64,000 nt of DNA. Source: Sansalvadorimonas sp965243775. GTDB lineage: Bacteria; Pseudomonadota; Gammaproteobacteria; Pseudomonadales; Endozoicomonadaceae. Below, piece after piece: positions 17,691 through 26,672 of the stretch. The notes under the pieces were generated by a model that saw only the letters and a list, made by a program, of their open reading frames with translations, was not told the DNA's origin and did no database searches. Location: the NCBI GenBank assembly GCA_965243775.1, contig CBDEWF010000075.1, forward strand, positions 142,601 to 206,600, given 5' to 3'. The first letter of the stretch is position 1; every line of letters begins with the position of its first letter. Position numbers and translations under genes: made by a program.

Positions 17691-18149
17691 ATGCATAATA
17701 GGAATAAGTATTTTACCTTGGCAGCAATGGCAGTATTGTTCTCTAACACAAGTTTTGCCACCGATTGTAATAACATCTTTGGAGAGTGGATTTCTGACAC
17801 AGGTGCAAGACTTTATGTCACATCTCACAACCAAAATTCTGGATACATTGAAATAAGCTATAAAGTAGAGCCAAGTCTATATCCGGAAACTACTGATTAC
17901 GGTTTTGGGTATGCTGTTGTTCCCGACGTTAAGGAAAGCAGCAATAACCATACTATTTCAACTGCAACAACTGTAGCTTTTATTATCAAGTGGCCCGATA
18001 ACCGAATCTCAACTTATAATGGAACCTGTCGCAATTTAAACAATCAGCCATCATTGAAATTGCTCTATCAGAAAGTTGATCCAAATGCTGAGAATTTTCT
18101 CATGCATACATATGCAGGCAGCAAAGATTTCAAACCAAAGAGCATATAA
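17691..18149 (+). CDS. Secreted avidin-like protein
   Basis: This 152-residue protein has a signal peptide (about residues 1-24) and then a mature part of about 128 residues that reads like the avidin/streptavidin beta barrel. Matches by eye: C26 and C113 at the avidin disulphide positions, GEW33xxDxG at the first strand (avidin GKWTNDLG), IIKW101 before the STYNGTC strand, and a C-terminal LLYQKVDPNAENF. Several biotin contacts are replaced (the avidin Asn, Leu and Ser of strand 1 become Ser, Thr, Ala; the two late Trp become Y126 and F136), so biotin binding is uncertain. The start is the second ATG, preceded by GGAG. Confidence 0.6.
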   Translation: MHNRNKYFTLAAMAVLFSNTSFATDCNNIFGEWISDTGARLYVTSHNQNSGYIEISYKVEPSLYPETTDYGFGYAVVPDVKESSNNHTISTATTVAFIIKWPDNRISTYNGTCRNLNNQPSLKLLYQKVDPNAENFLMHTYAGSKDFKPKSI

Positions 18150-18207
18150 GCTCAATTTCAAAACTGCCTTCTATCGGCCTATGGCTAATGTAAATCAGGC
18201 AGCTTTG

Positions 18208-18267
18208 GCATAACAAGCGCCTGGTGCAGGCAGCTGCGCTTCCGCACATGCGGGCGCAGCCCACAGG
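18208..18267 (+). other. attC-like cassette recombination site, right end missing
   Basis: GCATAACAAGCGCCTG resembles the left (R''-L'') arm of an integron attC site. It is followed by a stem GCTGCGC-CCGCA / TGCGG-GCGCAGC and then CAGG, the start of an L' arm complementary to CCTG. The closing GTTATGC expected next is absent. A matching TTGTTATGC lies upstream at 17391, so the avidin-like gene sits where a cassette would. No integrase is in the window. Confidence 0.4.
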
Positions 18268-18275
18268 ATAGACTC

Positions 18276-18794
18276 TCAGTTAATTCTGAGCTTTCTTCTG
18301 GAGCCCTTATGCAGGATTTTTGAACCCTTTCCGAGGTCATCTCGTGCATAATCTTCAGCATCTAGAAAATTAATGCTCTCAATCATGTAATAGTTGAAGC
18401 TACCAATGGTCTGACAGGGTTGCGGGGCCAGCTCAAGCTCGACTGGAGTATTATCCTTCTTGGCCTCAATAAGAACTGACAAGATCTCATCACGTCGAGT
18501 CACAACCCCCACATTTTTCTCATTGCAAGAGCTATTGTTATCAATAGGCTTGGAAAAAGTGACAAAGATAAATCCATCTTCTCCCAGTGCCTGAACCCTG
18601 ACTGCCTTGATATAAAAGTGACTTTCTTTAGGTTTTGGGGCCAGACGAACAGGCCCACTTCCAATCCTGACTGGCTTATTGCTTACTTTTCCAGAAACAG
18701 GCTGGGAGACAGGGGCAGCATCCACCGAAAAGCCAGCCATAAATCCAAAGACTACAGCCATAAAAGATGCCAAAACATGTTTCCTGCCTTTCAT
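18276..18794 (-). CDS. Secreted protein of unknown function
   Basis: The 172-residue product starts MKGRKHVLASFMAVVFGFMAG, a signal peptide cleaved near VDA-AP. The mature part has a beta-rich look (FYIKAVRVQALGEDGFIFVTF) with two cysteines (SSCNEK, QPCQT) that may pair. The upstream in-frame start is rejected since it would bury the signal peptide 31 residues in. No family recognised. It is the last gene of the accessory patch before fadD. Confidence 0.6.
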   Translation of the reverse strand: MKGRKHVLASFMAVVFGFMAGFSVDAAPVSQPVSGKVSNKPVRIGSGPVRLAPKPKESHFYIKAVRVQALGEDGFIFVTFSKPIDNNSSCNEKNVGVVTRRDEILSVLIEAKKDNTPVELELAPQPCQTIGSFNYYMIESINFLDAEDYARDDLGKGSKILHKGSRRKLRIN

Positions 18795-18948
18795 CTCTGT
18801 TTCCCTACAAGACTGTTTATTTATTCTCAGGGTAGACAAAAGGCAATCGGCAATCAGACATCTGGCAGAATCAAGGTTTTTCTTCACCAGGCTTTGTTGA
18901 AATAAAGGACTAATCGAGCTGAGAGCTTTTTAAACAAAGAAAGAGGAT

Positions 18949-18985
18949 CCGGGAATAAATAAAATTCTATCTATTCCCGGTTTTT
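18949..18985. terminator. Hairpin terminator downstream of fadD
   Basis: CCGGGAATA (18949-18957) pairs with TATTCCCGG (18972-18980), a perfect 9-bp stem. The T5 tract is on the plus-strand side, so it is best as a plus-strand terminator, but it lies just after the fadD stop on the minus strand and may act in both directions. Confidence 0.6.
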
Positions 18986-18992
18986 GGTGAAA

Positions 18993-20702
18993 TCAGGCCT
19001 GACGCTTTTTTAGCTCTTCTGCCCGAAGATCTTTGCGAAGAATTTTACCCACCGGAGTCATGGGTAACTCCTCCCGAAACTCAATCTGCTTGGGCACCTT
19101 GTAGGCTGTCAGGTTCATCTTGCAGTATTCTTTGACCGCCGCCTGAGTCAACGATTGATCGGATGGCACAATAAACAGTTTCACGGCTTCCCCGGTTTTC
19201 TCATCAGGAACCCCGATAACAGCACAGTTTTCAACGCCATCGTGCTGGCTGACAACATCTTCAATCTCATTGGGATAGACATTGAACCCTGAGACCAAAA
19301 CCATATCTTTGATCCGATCTACGATTCTGACAAACCCATCTTCCTGGATCACCGCCACATCACCCGTTTTCAACCAACCCTCTTCATCAAGTATCTCAGC
19401 GGTGGCATCGGGACGCTTCCAGTACCCCTTCATAACCTGGGGGCCATTTACACACAACTCACCGCGCTCGCCAACCTTGACTTCACGGCCATCATCATCG
19501 ATACACTTCAGCCTTGTACTTGGTACGGGGACACCAACGGTCCCGGGCTGGGTCAGGTCACCGACCGGGTTAATACAGACAGCTGGCGAACACTCAGTCA
19601 GTCCATAAGCCTCTGAAATACTGACTCCAGTCATCTCTCTCCAGCGCTCACCGGTATCCCCCTGAAGTGCAGTACCACCGGATAGAGTCAATTTCAGTTT
19701 ACTGAAATCACACTTTTGAAATTCCGGGTGGTTCATCAAACTGACAAACAACGTGTTCAGACCAATAAAGCCTGTAAACTGCCAGGGTTTGATGAATTTG
19801 ATAAACATACTGGTATCGCGGGGATTGGCAATCAGGATATTGTGATTACCCTGATCCACCATAGCCATCAGATGAACCGTAAATGCATAGATATGGTACA
19901 GGGGCAGAGGCGCAACAATGATCTCGCAGCCCGGCTCATGCATACGGTTACCATCTTTACCCAGCTGGGTCAGATGAGCTTTAGCCTGCTGCATATTGGC
20001 GATCAGATTCCGATGAGTCAGCATCGCTCCTTTCGCCACTCCGGTTGTGCCTCCGGTGTATTGCAGTACTGCGATATCTTCCAGCCTGGCAGACTCAGGC
20101 CGTTCATATCTTTTCCCATCACCCAGGCTTAAAGCCTTACGGAATCTAACAGAACGGGGAAGATTAAAAGGATGCACCATCTTTTTAACATGTTTGGCAA
20201 CAACATTAATCAGCGTGCGTTTGGGGTTAGGCAGCATATCAGCCAGGCTGGTCACGATCAGGTGTTCTATTGGAGTGTCATCCACAATCTCCTCAACCAT
20301 ATGGCCAAACACATCCATAAAGATAAGGGCTCGCGCACCTGAATCATTAAACTGATGATGCATTTCCCGGACAGTATAAAGCGGGTTGGTATTTACAATA
20401 ACCAAACCCGCTTTGAGGGCCCCAAAAACAGCTATGGGAAACTGCAGGAGATTAGGCATCTGGATGGCAATCCGATCCCCTGGCTTAAGGTCGGTATAAT
20501 TTTGCAGATATATCGCCAAGTCAGTGCTCAGCTTATCTATATCTCCATAGGTCAGAGTAAATCCAATCCCGGTAAAAGCAGGCTTCCCCGCATTTTTTCG
20601 TGCGGACTCTTCAAACACCTCAAGAATGGAGTTATACGCATCAGGGTTGATTTCATCCGTCACGCCCGGAGCGCGTTTACCATTCCAGAATTGAGCATCC
20701 AT
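18993..20702 (-). CDS. fadD: Long-chain fatty acyl-CoA synthetase
   Basis: This 569-residue ANL-superfamily enzyme activates fatty acids to acyl-CoA for beta-oxidation through an acyl-AMP intermediate. Seen are the P-loop-like AMP-binding motif YTGGTTGVAKGA (about residue 215), the YGLTECSP motif (about residue 360), GWLKTGDVA and the hinge RIKDMVLVSGFNVYPNE; the catalytic lysine is in TPVGKILRKDLR at the C-terminus. Length and motifs match FadD of gammaproteobacteria. A near-perfect 20-bp palindrome at 20870-20889 upstream could be an operator. Confidence 0.95.
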   Translation of the reverse strand: MDAQFWNGKRAPGVTDEINPDAYNSILEVFEESARKNAGKPAFTGIGFTLTYGDIDKLSTDLAIYLQNYTDLKPGDRIAIQMPNLLQFPIAVFGALKAGLVIVNTNPLYTVREMHHQFNDSGARALIFMDVFGHMVEEIVDDTPIEHLIVTSLADMLPNPKRTLINVVAKHVKKMVHPFNLPRSVRFRKALSLGDGKRYERPESARLEDIAVLQYTGGTTGVAKGAMLTHRNLIANMQQAKAHLTQLGKDGNRMHEPGCEIIVAPLPLYHIYAFTVHLMAMVDQGNHNILIANPRDTSMFIKFIKPWQFTGFIGLNTLFVSLMNHPEFQKCDFSKLKLTLSGGTALQGDTGERWREMTGVSISEAYGLTECSPAVCINPVGDLTQPGTVGVPVPSTRLKCIDDDGREVKVGERGELCVNGPQVMKGYWKRPDATAEILDEEGWLKTGDVAVIQEDGFVRIVDRIKDMVLVSGFNVYPNEIEDVVSQHDGVENCAVIGVPDEKTGEAVKLFIVPSDQSLTQAAVKEYCKMNLTAYKVPKQIEFREELPMTPVGKILRKDLRAEELKKRQA

Positions 20703-20869
20703 AAGCGAACCACTTTATTTTTATCACTTTGTTTTTGCGGCAATACCACCTGATCAGCCTCGAACCACACTGGTTCAAACTTCAGGCTCCCTTGACCTTC
20801 TCGCCCGACAGGCAGTGCTGACACCAGCACCCTTTCCCCGGCAGTCATGGTTGCCCCCTTCGCTCACCA

Positions 20870-20889
20870 GGGTCGTACATGTACAACCC
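20870..20889. promoter_or_regulatory. 20-bp palindrome upstream of fadD, possible operator
   Basis: GGGTCGTACATGTACAACCC is a palindrome at 18 of 20 positions, centred on GTACATGTAC. It lies about 170 bp before fadD. Dyads of this kind bind dimeric TetR- or GntR-type regulators; which one is unknown. Confidence 0.4.
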
Positions 20890-20960
20890 AACATAAGGAG
20901 CAGCCCGCATATCATAGCGAGAAACCCCCCTCCCCCCAAGGATGTTATGACTTTTTTCCA

Positions 20961-20990
20961 ATGGAATTACCTTTCCATCACCTTTAGGTG
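20961..20990. promoter_or_regulatory. Two adjacent inverted repeats upstream of sctD
   Basis: ATGGAA-6 nt-TTCCAT (20961-20978) abuts the dyad CACCTTTAGGTG (20979-20990). They lie 250 bp before sctD in a 538-bp gap (20703-21240) that otherwise shows no gene. They could bind a regulator of either fadD or the secretion genes. Confidence 0.35.
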
Positions 20991-21240
20991 ACGAAAAAAT
21001 CATTCAGCACGACATGCTTTGGATGTCTTTACAAATATGGCTGCTATCAAATAAAGCTGTAGAGTCCCTTTAATTCGACACAGTCGAAACAGAAAAAACA
21101 CTCCACTATTATTGCAAGTGGAAATATCAACGGCCCTCACATAACCTTTTGTTAGGGTGTATTCACAATTCTATGAATTAATCCTTCAGTTCCGGTTTAA
21201 TAACTGAAATTGCGGCCTGTCGACGTTATGGATAACTCAA

Positions 21241-22770
21241 ATGGCTGATGCCTGGGCTCTAAAAATTCTCTCCGGCCCCCATGTCGGAGCCGAGATTACG
21301 CTGGATCCAGGAATTTGGGTTCTCGGGCGGCACGAAGAGTGCGACCTGGTTTTAACTGACGATACTCTCGCTGAACGACAGATTGAACTGAGTATCAGCC
21401 CGGAGGGGGTGCAGGTCAGTAATCTGGCCGAAGGTCAAAACATCTACTTATCCGGGCAGCCCCAACCTAGTAGCTTTATTCTGAAACCTTATACGGTTGT
21501 CATGGCAGGCAGCCTCTATTTTGCCGTTGGTCCATCAGGCCAGCCATGGCCAGAGTTAAGTCTTTCAGGCCCTCCTGCCTCTGCTAATCCGCCACCAGCT
21601 TCACAACCCAGCGTAGAGAACTTCCAGGAAAATGGTTTTATCGAAACACAGGAGGCCGCTGAACCAGCCTTTTCTACTGTAGCTGAAGAGCTGGATATTC
21701 CCACAGTTGATGATCAGGTGGATGAAGATGATATGAATGAGCCAGGAGAACCCGCACAAGGTGTTCTGTCAAGCTGGCTTAGCAAAGCTTCTGACCTGTT
21801 CAGCCAAAACTCCCCCAAAGAGACAATCACTTTCTCTGCCTGGGCCAAAAAGCACCCCTTCATTCTGATAGGAGCAGGTACAGGTCTGTTCCTTTCATTG
21901 ATGATTGGCAGCTTTGTCTGGCTATGGATGCAGACAGATCCCGAGCAGACAGCCCTCGCCAATATCACTCCTGCACAGCAGGCAGAAAAAATCATTAACA
22001 TCATGAATTTACAGGATATTCGCCTGAAGAAACTACCCGATGGATCTGTCGTTATATCTGGCTACGTGGAAGATAACAACGTTAAAACCGCTCTCCAGAA
22101 AGCCCTGAATGACAAGATGGTGCCCTACAACTTCCAGGCCATCGTTACCAATGATATGAGGGCTACGGCCGCCAGCGTTCTGGAGCAGTATGGCTTTAGC
22201 CAGATGAGTATTGAGCTGGATACAACCCCCGGCTCACTGGTTCTGAATGGCTATGCCGCCAATCCTAAAGAGGTTGGCCGTATCCGGGATATTCTCAAGC
22301 AAGAAGTTCACGGTCTGGTTTCTATCGTCGACCAGGTGGAATACCAGATAACCCGTCTGAAAGCCCTGCGGACAATGCTAAAGGAAAGGAATCTTGCCCA
22401 GAAAATTCGTCTGATGGAAACCCCGGGGAAAATCATTCTTAAGGGACGTCTGGGGGATGCCTCCCAAGGATATTACCTCAAGGAAACAGTCCAGGATTTC
22501 CGGGAGAAATACAACAACAAGCCTGAGCTGATTATTGACGTTACCCTTCCAGCTACAGATCTGGCCACCATGCAGCCTATGCTAAAGATAAAAAGTGTCA
22601 GTCTGGGCAGGATCCCTTATGTGGTGCTGGATAACGGAGAAAAGTATCTACGCGGAGCGAAGCTGAAAAACGGATATATACTTGAAAATATCAATCTGGA
22701 ATATCTGACGCTCAGGTTAGGCCAGGAACGCATCAAATACTTTATCGGAGGCCCTCATGGCGGACAATGA
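21241..22770 (+). CDS. sctD: Type III secretion inner-membrane ring protein SctD
   Basis: This 509-residue protein has the SctD layout: an N-terminal cytoplasmic FHA-like domain (about 1-100, with VLGRHEECDLVL), a Pro- and acidic-rich linker (about 105-195), one membrane helix (about 207-230) and a periplasmic part with repeated ring-building motifs (BON-like, DGSVVISGYVEDN, GSLVLNGYA, KIILKGRL). It builds the outer inner-membrane ring of the injectisome with SctJ. It is the first gene of sctD-sctE-sctF-sctG, the Ysc order. The 3' end overlaps sctE by 14 bp. Confidence 0.88.
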   Translation: MADAWALKILSGPHVGAEITLDPGIWVLGRHEECDLVLTDDTLAERQIELSISPEGVQVSNLAEGQNIYLSGQPQPSSFILKPYTVVMAGSLYFAVGPSGQPWPELSLSGPPASANPPPASQPSVENFQENGFIETQEAAEPAFSTVAEELDIPTVDDQVDEDDMNEPGEPAQGVLSSWLSKASDLFSQNSPKETITFSAWAKKHPFILIGAGTGLFLSLMIGSFVWLWMQTDPEQTALANITPAQQAEKIINIMNLQDIRLKKLPDGSVVISGYVEDNNVKTALQKALNDKMVPYNFQAIVTNDMRATAASVLEQYGFSQMSIELDTTPGSLVLNGYAANPKEVGRIRDILKQEVHGLVSIVDQVEYQITRLKALRTMLKERNLAQKIRLMETPGKIILKGRLGDASQGYYLKETVQDFREKYNNKPELIIDVTLPATDLATMQPMLKIKSVSLGRIPYVVLDNGEKYLRGAKLKNGYILENINLEYLTLRLGQERIKYFIGGPHGGQ

Positions 22771-23008
22771 ATTTGTCTCGCTGTCAGTCACGGAAGACCG
22801 CCTGGCAACAGACAAGGATGGCAAGGTCAAGAAACAGCTGATAGATCAGTTAAATCAGGAGTTATCTGACCTGAAATCCAAGAAAAACAGTGGCCTGACA
22901 CCTGACCAGTTTGCCTGTTCAGATGCCCTGATTGCCGCCATAGATGATGCTATCAAAGTCATAGAACTGACTTGGCACAAGCACCATGCGTCAGGAAAAC
23001 AGCACTGA
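22757..23008 (+). CDS. sctE: Probable needle co-chaperone SctE (YscE/EscE/SsaE-like)
   Basis: This 83-residue, charged, helical protein lies between sctD and the needle gene, the slot of YscE/PscE/SsaE. In those systems this protein and a TPR-like SctG hold the needle subunit in soluble form in the cytoplasm. Two helices are suggested by KKQLIDQLNQELSDLKSK and SDALIAAIDDAIKVIEL. A perfect GGAGG ribosome site is inside the end of sctD. The call rests on size, helix content and position; sequence conservation in this family is low. Confidence 0.7.
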   Translation: MADNEFVSLSVTEDRLATDKDGKVKKQLIDQLNQELSDLKSKKNSGLTPDQFACSDALIAAIDDAIKVIELTWHKHHASGKQH

Positions 23009-23064
23009 TAAGGCGCTATAACAGCAACTAGAATTAAAGAATATATCTATCCAGGGAGAAGGTT

Positions 23065-23304
23065 ATGGCGCAAGTAACTGGAGGTCTTAACTTTGAGCGT
23101 ACCACTGACAGGTTGAGTGAACAACTCAACAAGTTTGAGAAACAGGTTAAGACAAGAATGGAAGATCTGGATCCCAGTAATATGGCTGAACTCATACAGT
23201 TTCAGCAGGAAATCAATAAATTAACCATGCTCTACAGTCTGGAAAGTGGTGTGATCAAATCGATCAAAGATACCGGGATGAGCATAATTCAGAAAATCAA
23301 CTAA
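23065..23304 (+). CDS. sctF: Type III secretion needle subunit SctF
   Basis: This 79-residue protein has needle-family features: two helices with a central turn at LDPSN, a pattern FQQEINKLTMLYSLESGVIKS-type C-terminal helix and the ending MSIIQKIN close to that of YscF, SsaG and EscF. It polymerises outside the cell to form the hollow needle. A strong AGGGAG ribosome site suits high expression. It lies between the two likely chaperones sctE and sctG. Confidence 0.88.
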   Translation: MAQVTGGLNFERTTDRLSEQLNKFEKQVKTRMEDLDPSNMAELIQFQQEINKLTMLYSLESGVIKSIKDTGMSIIQKIN

Positions 23305-23327
23305 CCATCTAACCAGGTATCCCGGAT

Positions 23328-23732
23328 ATGGTAAGTGCCGAAACCCTCAGACTTCTTGCCGACATCGGCTTTATGGCCACCAGTGGAGGTTTCTCCCCTC
23401 AGGCCCAATCCCTCTTCCATGCTGTTGAGTTGGCCAGGCCAGACAGTGTACTGCCCCATATTGGCGTGGCACTGAACAGTATGAATATGAACAGGCACCA
23501 GGAAGCTTTGGAGATTCTGGAAAAGAAAGCCCTGAAACTGGAACCAGATAATGCCACCGTAAAAGCCTTTATCGGGATGGCTCTCATGATGCTGGGCAGA
23601 AGCAGTGACAGTGAACGCACCTTAACTCCAATCGCCAGCAGTGATGATGTACTTGCTGCTACTCTGGCTACTAACCTGCTGACCGAACTGCGTCAGCACG
23701 CCAACAAAAAATCATCTTCCGGCCTTCACTGA
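23328..23732 (+). CDS. sctG: TPR-like type III needle chaperone SctG
   Basis: This 134-residue protein is all-helical with TPR-like pairs (SVLPHIGVALNSMNMNRHQEALEIL, ATVKAFIGMALMMLG) and resembles YscG/PscG. In those systems it wraps around the needle subunit together with SctE. It follows sctF by 23 bp. Its stop overlaps the 3' end of the opposite-strand gene by 7 bp. The rest of the secretion operon (sctI, sctJ and so on) does not follow, so the block is a fragment or a separate operon. Confidence 0.72.
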   Translation: MVSAETLRLLADIGFMATSGGFSPQAQSLFHAVELARPDSVLPHIGVALNSMNMNRHQEALEILEKKALKLEPDNATVKAFIGMALMMLGRSSDSERTLTPIASSDDVLAATLATNLLTELRQHANKKSSSGLH

Positions 23733-26659
23733 TATTCAGTAAGGCCGTTTCTCTCCATCAACCATTCCCGGTATAACGCTGATAACCAAGATCGAACGAC
23801 TTTTCCAGCCTGTGGAAGTTTGCCTGCAATCCCTTTGATTCTAATTTCTGTTTCAACGCCAGGTTGGCACACACCCTGATAGTGCTGCCCTCCAAGCCAA
23901 CAGTTCACCAGAGTACTGACCAACTCCGAATCTGGTGAAGGGCTATCAAGTTGTTTTATAGTACGTCTCACCTGAACAGCTATATCCTGTTTTAGGGTTT
24001 TAAGGTCAGGGACAGAGAAGAGATCATAGGCTTCCATCTGCTCTAAAACTGGCAGTGAAGAGTTAAAAGGAACAGGATCATTATGGCAGGAATTATTCAC
24101 CAAGGTGCATAACACTCTCTTCCACTCATCAACATTCATTGTCACCTGCTGAAAGCCATACTCAAAACCCGATATCACTTCTTCAATATCTGACTCTACC
24201 AGTTTCCAATCGCTTTGGAGCAGCTCATCCCAGAGCAGCTCAATTCTCGTTAGCGCAAGGCTTGATTCAGACCAGCACTCCGGGAATTGACCAAAGAAGA
24301 CCTCATGAAAAAGCCGTTCCAGTACTTCAGGGTGACAGATCATATCCAGATCAATGGGACAAAAACCTTTCTCACAAAACTTGATATTATTGAGATGAAG
24401 GTCTGACATACCAAAACAAAGAGCGAAGGCACTCAACAACCCAAGCTCATAAAGATTTTCACCAACCGGCCAGCTCAGCTCATCCCGATAGAGGTGAAAA
24501 CTGAAACTCCCTTTCTGGTCAGACTTACTTAAAACCTCCGTCTCCGGTGCAAAAACCTCCCATCCACACCAGGTATTGAATCTTTTCAACAACTTCCCAT
24601 CATATACCGCTGCTGCCATTTCATAGGAGCCATGCTTGTAAACTATGTGCCTTCCATTGCTAAACATAACGCTGCAGGCACCTCTATATCCCTTATCAGA
24701 TAAAGGCCGAATCAGGGAAACTGACAATGACTCTGTCGACAGCAGTGTGCACAAATCAATCTGAGATGTAGTGATTCGGTCAAGAAGAAGCTTATAGCCT
24801 TGAGTAATGCCAAACAGTCGTTTGCGAAGATAACGCCCCCAGAGAGGATAGTTGCCAGCCACCTGATTAATGTTGTTATGACAACCTATTGTTGGAGCCA
24901 GCGCTGACAGTCTCTCTTTTTCAACAGTCAAAACATCAATCAATCCCTGATGATTGCTGCCTTTATACTGTTTGCAAACATTTGAAATAAGCCTCTCAGT
25001 CACTCCTTTAACAAGGTATTGAATCGGCGGCTTACCTCTCCCCTTATTTTTGAACGAACAGGTGAGCAGCCCATGCTTTACACCCCACAGAACCATGGCA
25101 TCAACCTGGGCCCGGGCAAGACTGAGGTCGACCCTGATATTTTTTACAGACTGGCTTCTCAGGCAGTTTTTCATCAGGGACAAAAATACAGCGCCTGAAA
25201 TGACTGCCCCCAGCCCTTCAAACCTGACGGGAATAAATCCCCCCGCCAAAGCCTGCCGCCCATAAAAAGAGGTTTGGATTTCACAACTCTCTGACAAAGT
25301 ATCTGTTGCATAGCCTGAAAAAATTTTCCCGAAGTGCATGGCATGCAACCGCCCGGATGGTTTTTGAACCGCATCCGGAACCTGCTGAAAGCATCTTTTG
25401 GCCAACCCATCAAACAGCCCGATAACCACTTCCCAATCATACAAAGTTCTGGCTCTATCAGAAGCATTCCTCCCCATCTCCTCTTTAAAAGAGGGAGTCT
25501 TGATCAATTTCTCCAGACAATTTGTTAACTCAGGAAGATCTACGGCTACAGACTGTGCCTGAATGAGATGTGCTTTCTGTGGCTCAAAAAACGCGCTCGG
25601 TGCAGACAGTCCATCAACCTTCCCCCAAAGAGTTGGTATCAATAGGCCGTGGGTACCATGCCCAATCAGTTCACGATAACCATCCCAATCAGAGAGAACC
25701 ACTGGCAACCCGGCTGCCATGGCTTCAACCGGAGCTATACCAAAACTTTCCTGAACCGAGTCAACCAGAGAAATAAATATATCTGCAGCCTGAAAAGCCT
25801 GCGATTTTTGGAGTGGCAGCAGCTCAAAGTTAAACAGCACCTGATCATCAATGCCCAGCTGCCCGGCCAAACTGGAAAGGGAAACAATATAGTCATCATC
25901 GCTGCCAGCCTGTCCGCAGATATAGAGATAACAATCCTCTATACCCTTCCGATCTTTTAAGTCGGCAATAGTCAGCAGCAGTGGATGCAGATCAGCTTTG
26001 TCGATGGGAGAAAGCCGACCAAGGCACAGCAGAATAGTTCCTTCGGCAGGCAGCCCAAGAATTTCTCTAGCCTCTTTGGGATCCATAGCATGCGGAACCC
26101 GGGTATCAACACCTAGAGGAACCCTTACCAGTTGACCTGAGAATTTTCTGGAACTTCTTCGGCCTGCTTCCTTGAGAAGATTTTCTATCACCTGCACAGA
26201 AGCTTGGCTGCTGCAAACGATGGTATCACAGGCATGACTGGGCGCATTAAGAAGACTGCGCCAGGATCCGAGCGAAATATCCTGACTCAAAGCATGGGCC
26301 CTTCCTACAACAGGAAACAGCCGTCCTGCAAAGGCATCTCTCAATTCCAGCAGATAACTGATATAGGGGTCACCACTATAAAAGAGGTCATAATCCTGAG
26401 AGGCCAGACTGGCAGGAAGGTACTGAAGAGGAAAAACTGTAACTGTTTTATTATCCAGCTGATGATCACTCAGCCAAGTGTCCCAGGCAGCCTGACGGGA
26501 GCAGCAATCATTTTCAGCACAGAAAAAATGGAACTGGTCAAATATATCTGAGTAACGAATAACGGCTTCCAGGAAACCACTGTTTGCCTCCCTGAGCCCA
26601 TTGATATACCCATCAACAACATCACTATCTGATGGCAGAACAGTTCCGAATAGTGCCAT
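23726..26659 (-). CDS. GT4 glycosyltransferase fused to a LanM dehydratase-like (DUF4135-like) domain
   Basis: This 977-residue protein has two recognisable halves. Residues about 1-420 read as a GT-B glycosyltransferase of family GT4: LLCLGRLSPIDKADLHP (about 210), then E304-SFGIAPV-E312, the E-x7-E motif, and AAGLPVVLSDWDGYRELI. Residues about 590-860 resemble the kinase-like N-terminal domain of class II lanthipeptide synthetases: RHIVYK675, D753-L-H755-L-N-N758 and PID770-L-D772, matching YK, DxHxEN and PVLIDLE. No LanC-like cyclase follows. The gene starts 13 bp after a CesT-like chaperone gene and faces sctG, so a secreted effector is possible. Family assignments are by eye. Confidence 0.65.
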   Translation of the reverse strand: MALFGTVLPSDSDVVDGYINGLREANSGFLEAVIRYSDIFDQFHFFCAENDCCSRQAAWDTWLSDHQLDNKTVTVFPLQYLPASLASQDYDLFYSGDPYISYLLELRDAFAGRLFPVVGRAHALSQDISLGSWRSLLNAPSHACDTIVCSSQASVQVIENLLKEAGRRSSRKFSGQLVRVPLGVDTRVPHAMDPKEAREILGLPAEGTILLCLGRLSPIDKADLHPLLLTIADLKDRKGIEDCYLYICGQAGSDDDYIVSLSSLAGQLGIDDQVLFNFELLPLQKSQAFQAADIFISLVDSVQESFGIAPVEAMAAGLPVVLSDWDGYRELIGHGTHGLLIPTLWGKVDGLSAPSAFFEPQKAHLIQAQSVAVDLPELTNCLEKLIKTPSFKEEMGRNASDRARTLYDWEVVIGLFDGLAKRCFQQVPDAVQKPSGRLHAMHFGKIFSGYATDTLSESCEIQTSFYGRQALAGGFIPVRFEGLGAVISGAVFLSLMKNCLRSQSVKNIRVDLSLARAQVDAMVLWGVKHGLLTCSFKNKGRGKPPIQYLVKGVTERLISNVCKQYKGSNHQGLIDVLTVEKERLSALAPTIGCHNNINQVAGNYPLWGRYLRKRLFGITQGYKLLLDRITTSQIDLCTLLSTESLSVSLIRPLSDKGYRGACSVMFSNGRHIVYKHGSYEMAAAVYDGKLLKRFNTWCGWEVFAPETEVLSKSDQKGSFSFHLYRDELSWPVGENLYELGLLSAFALCFGMSDLHLNNIKFCEKGFCPIDLDMICHPEVLERLFHEVFFGQFPECWSESSLALTRIELLWDELLQSDWKLVESDIEEVISGFEYGFQQVTMNVDEWKRVLCTLVNNSCHNDPVPFNSSLPVLEQMEAYDLFSVPDLKTLKQDIAVQVRRTIKQLDSPSPDSELVSTLVNCWLGGQHYQGVCQPGVETEIRIKGIAGKLPQAGKVVRSWLSALYREWLMERNGLTEYQ

Positions 26660-26672
26660 CAGATCAATCCAC

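Noticed and set aside
20660..20848. Small open frame upstream of fadD on the same strand
   Set aside because: It overlaps the fadD start in another frame and has no support from motifs or ribosome site.
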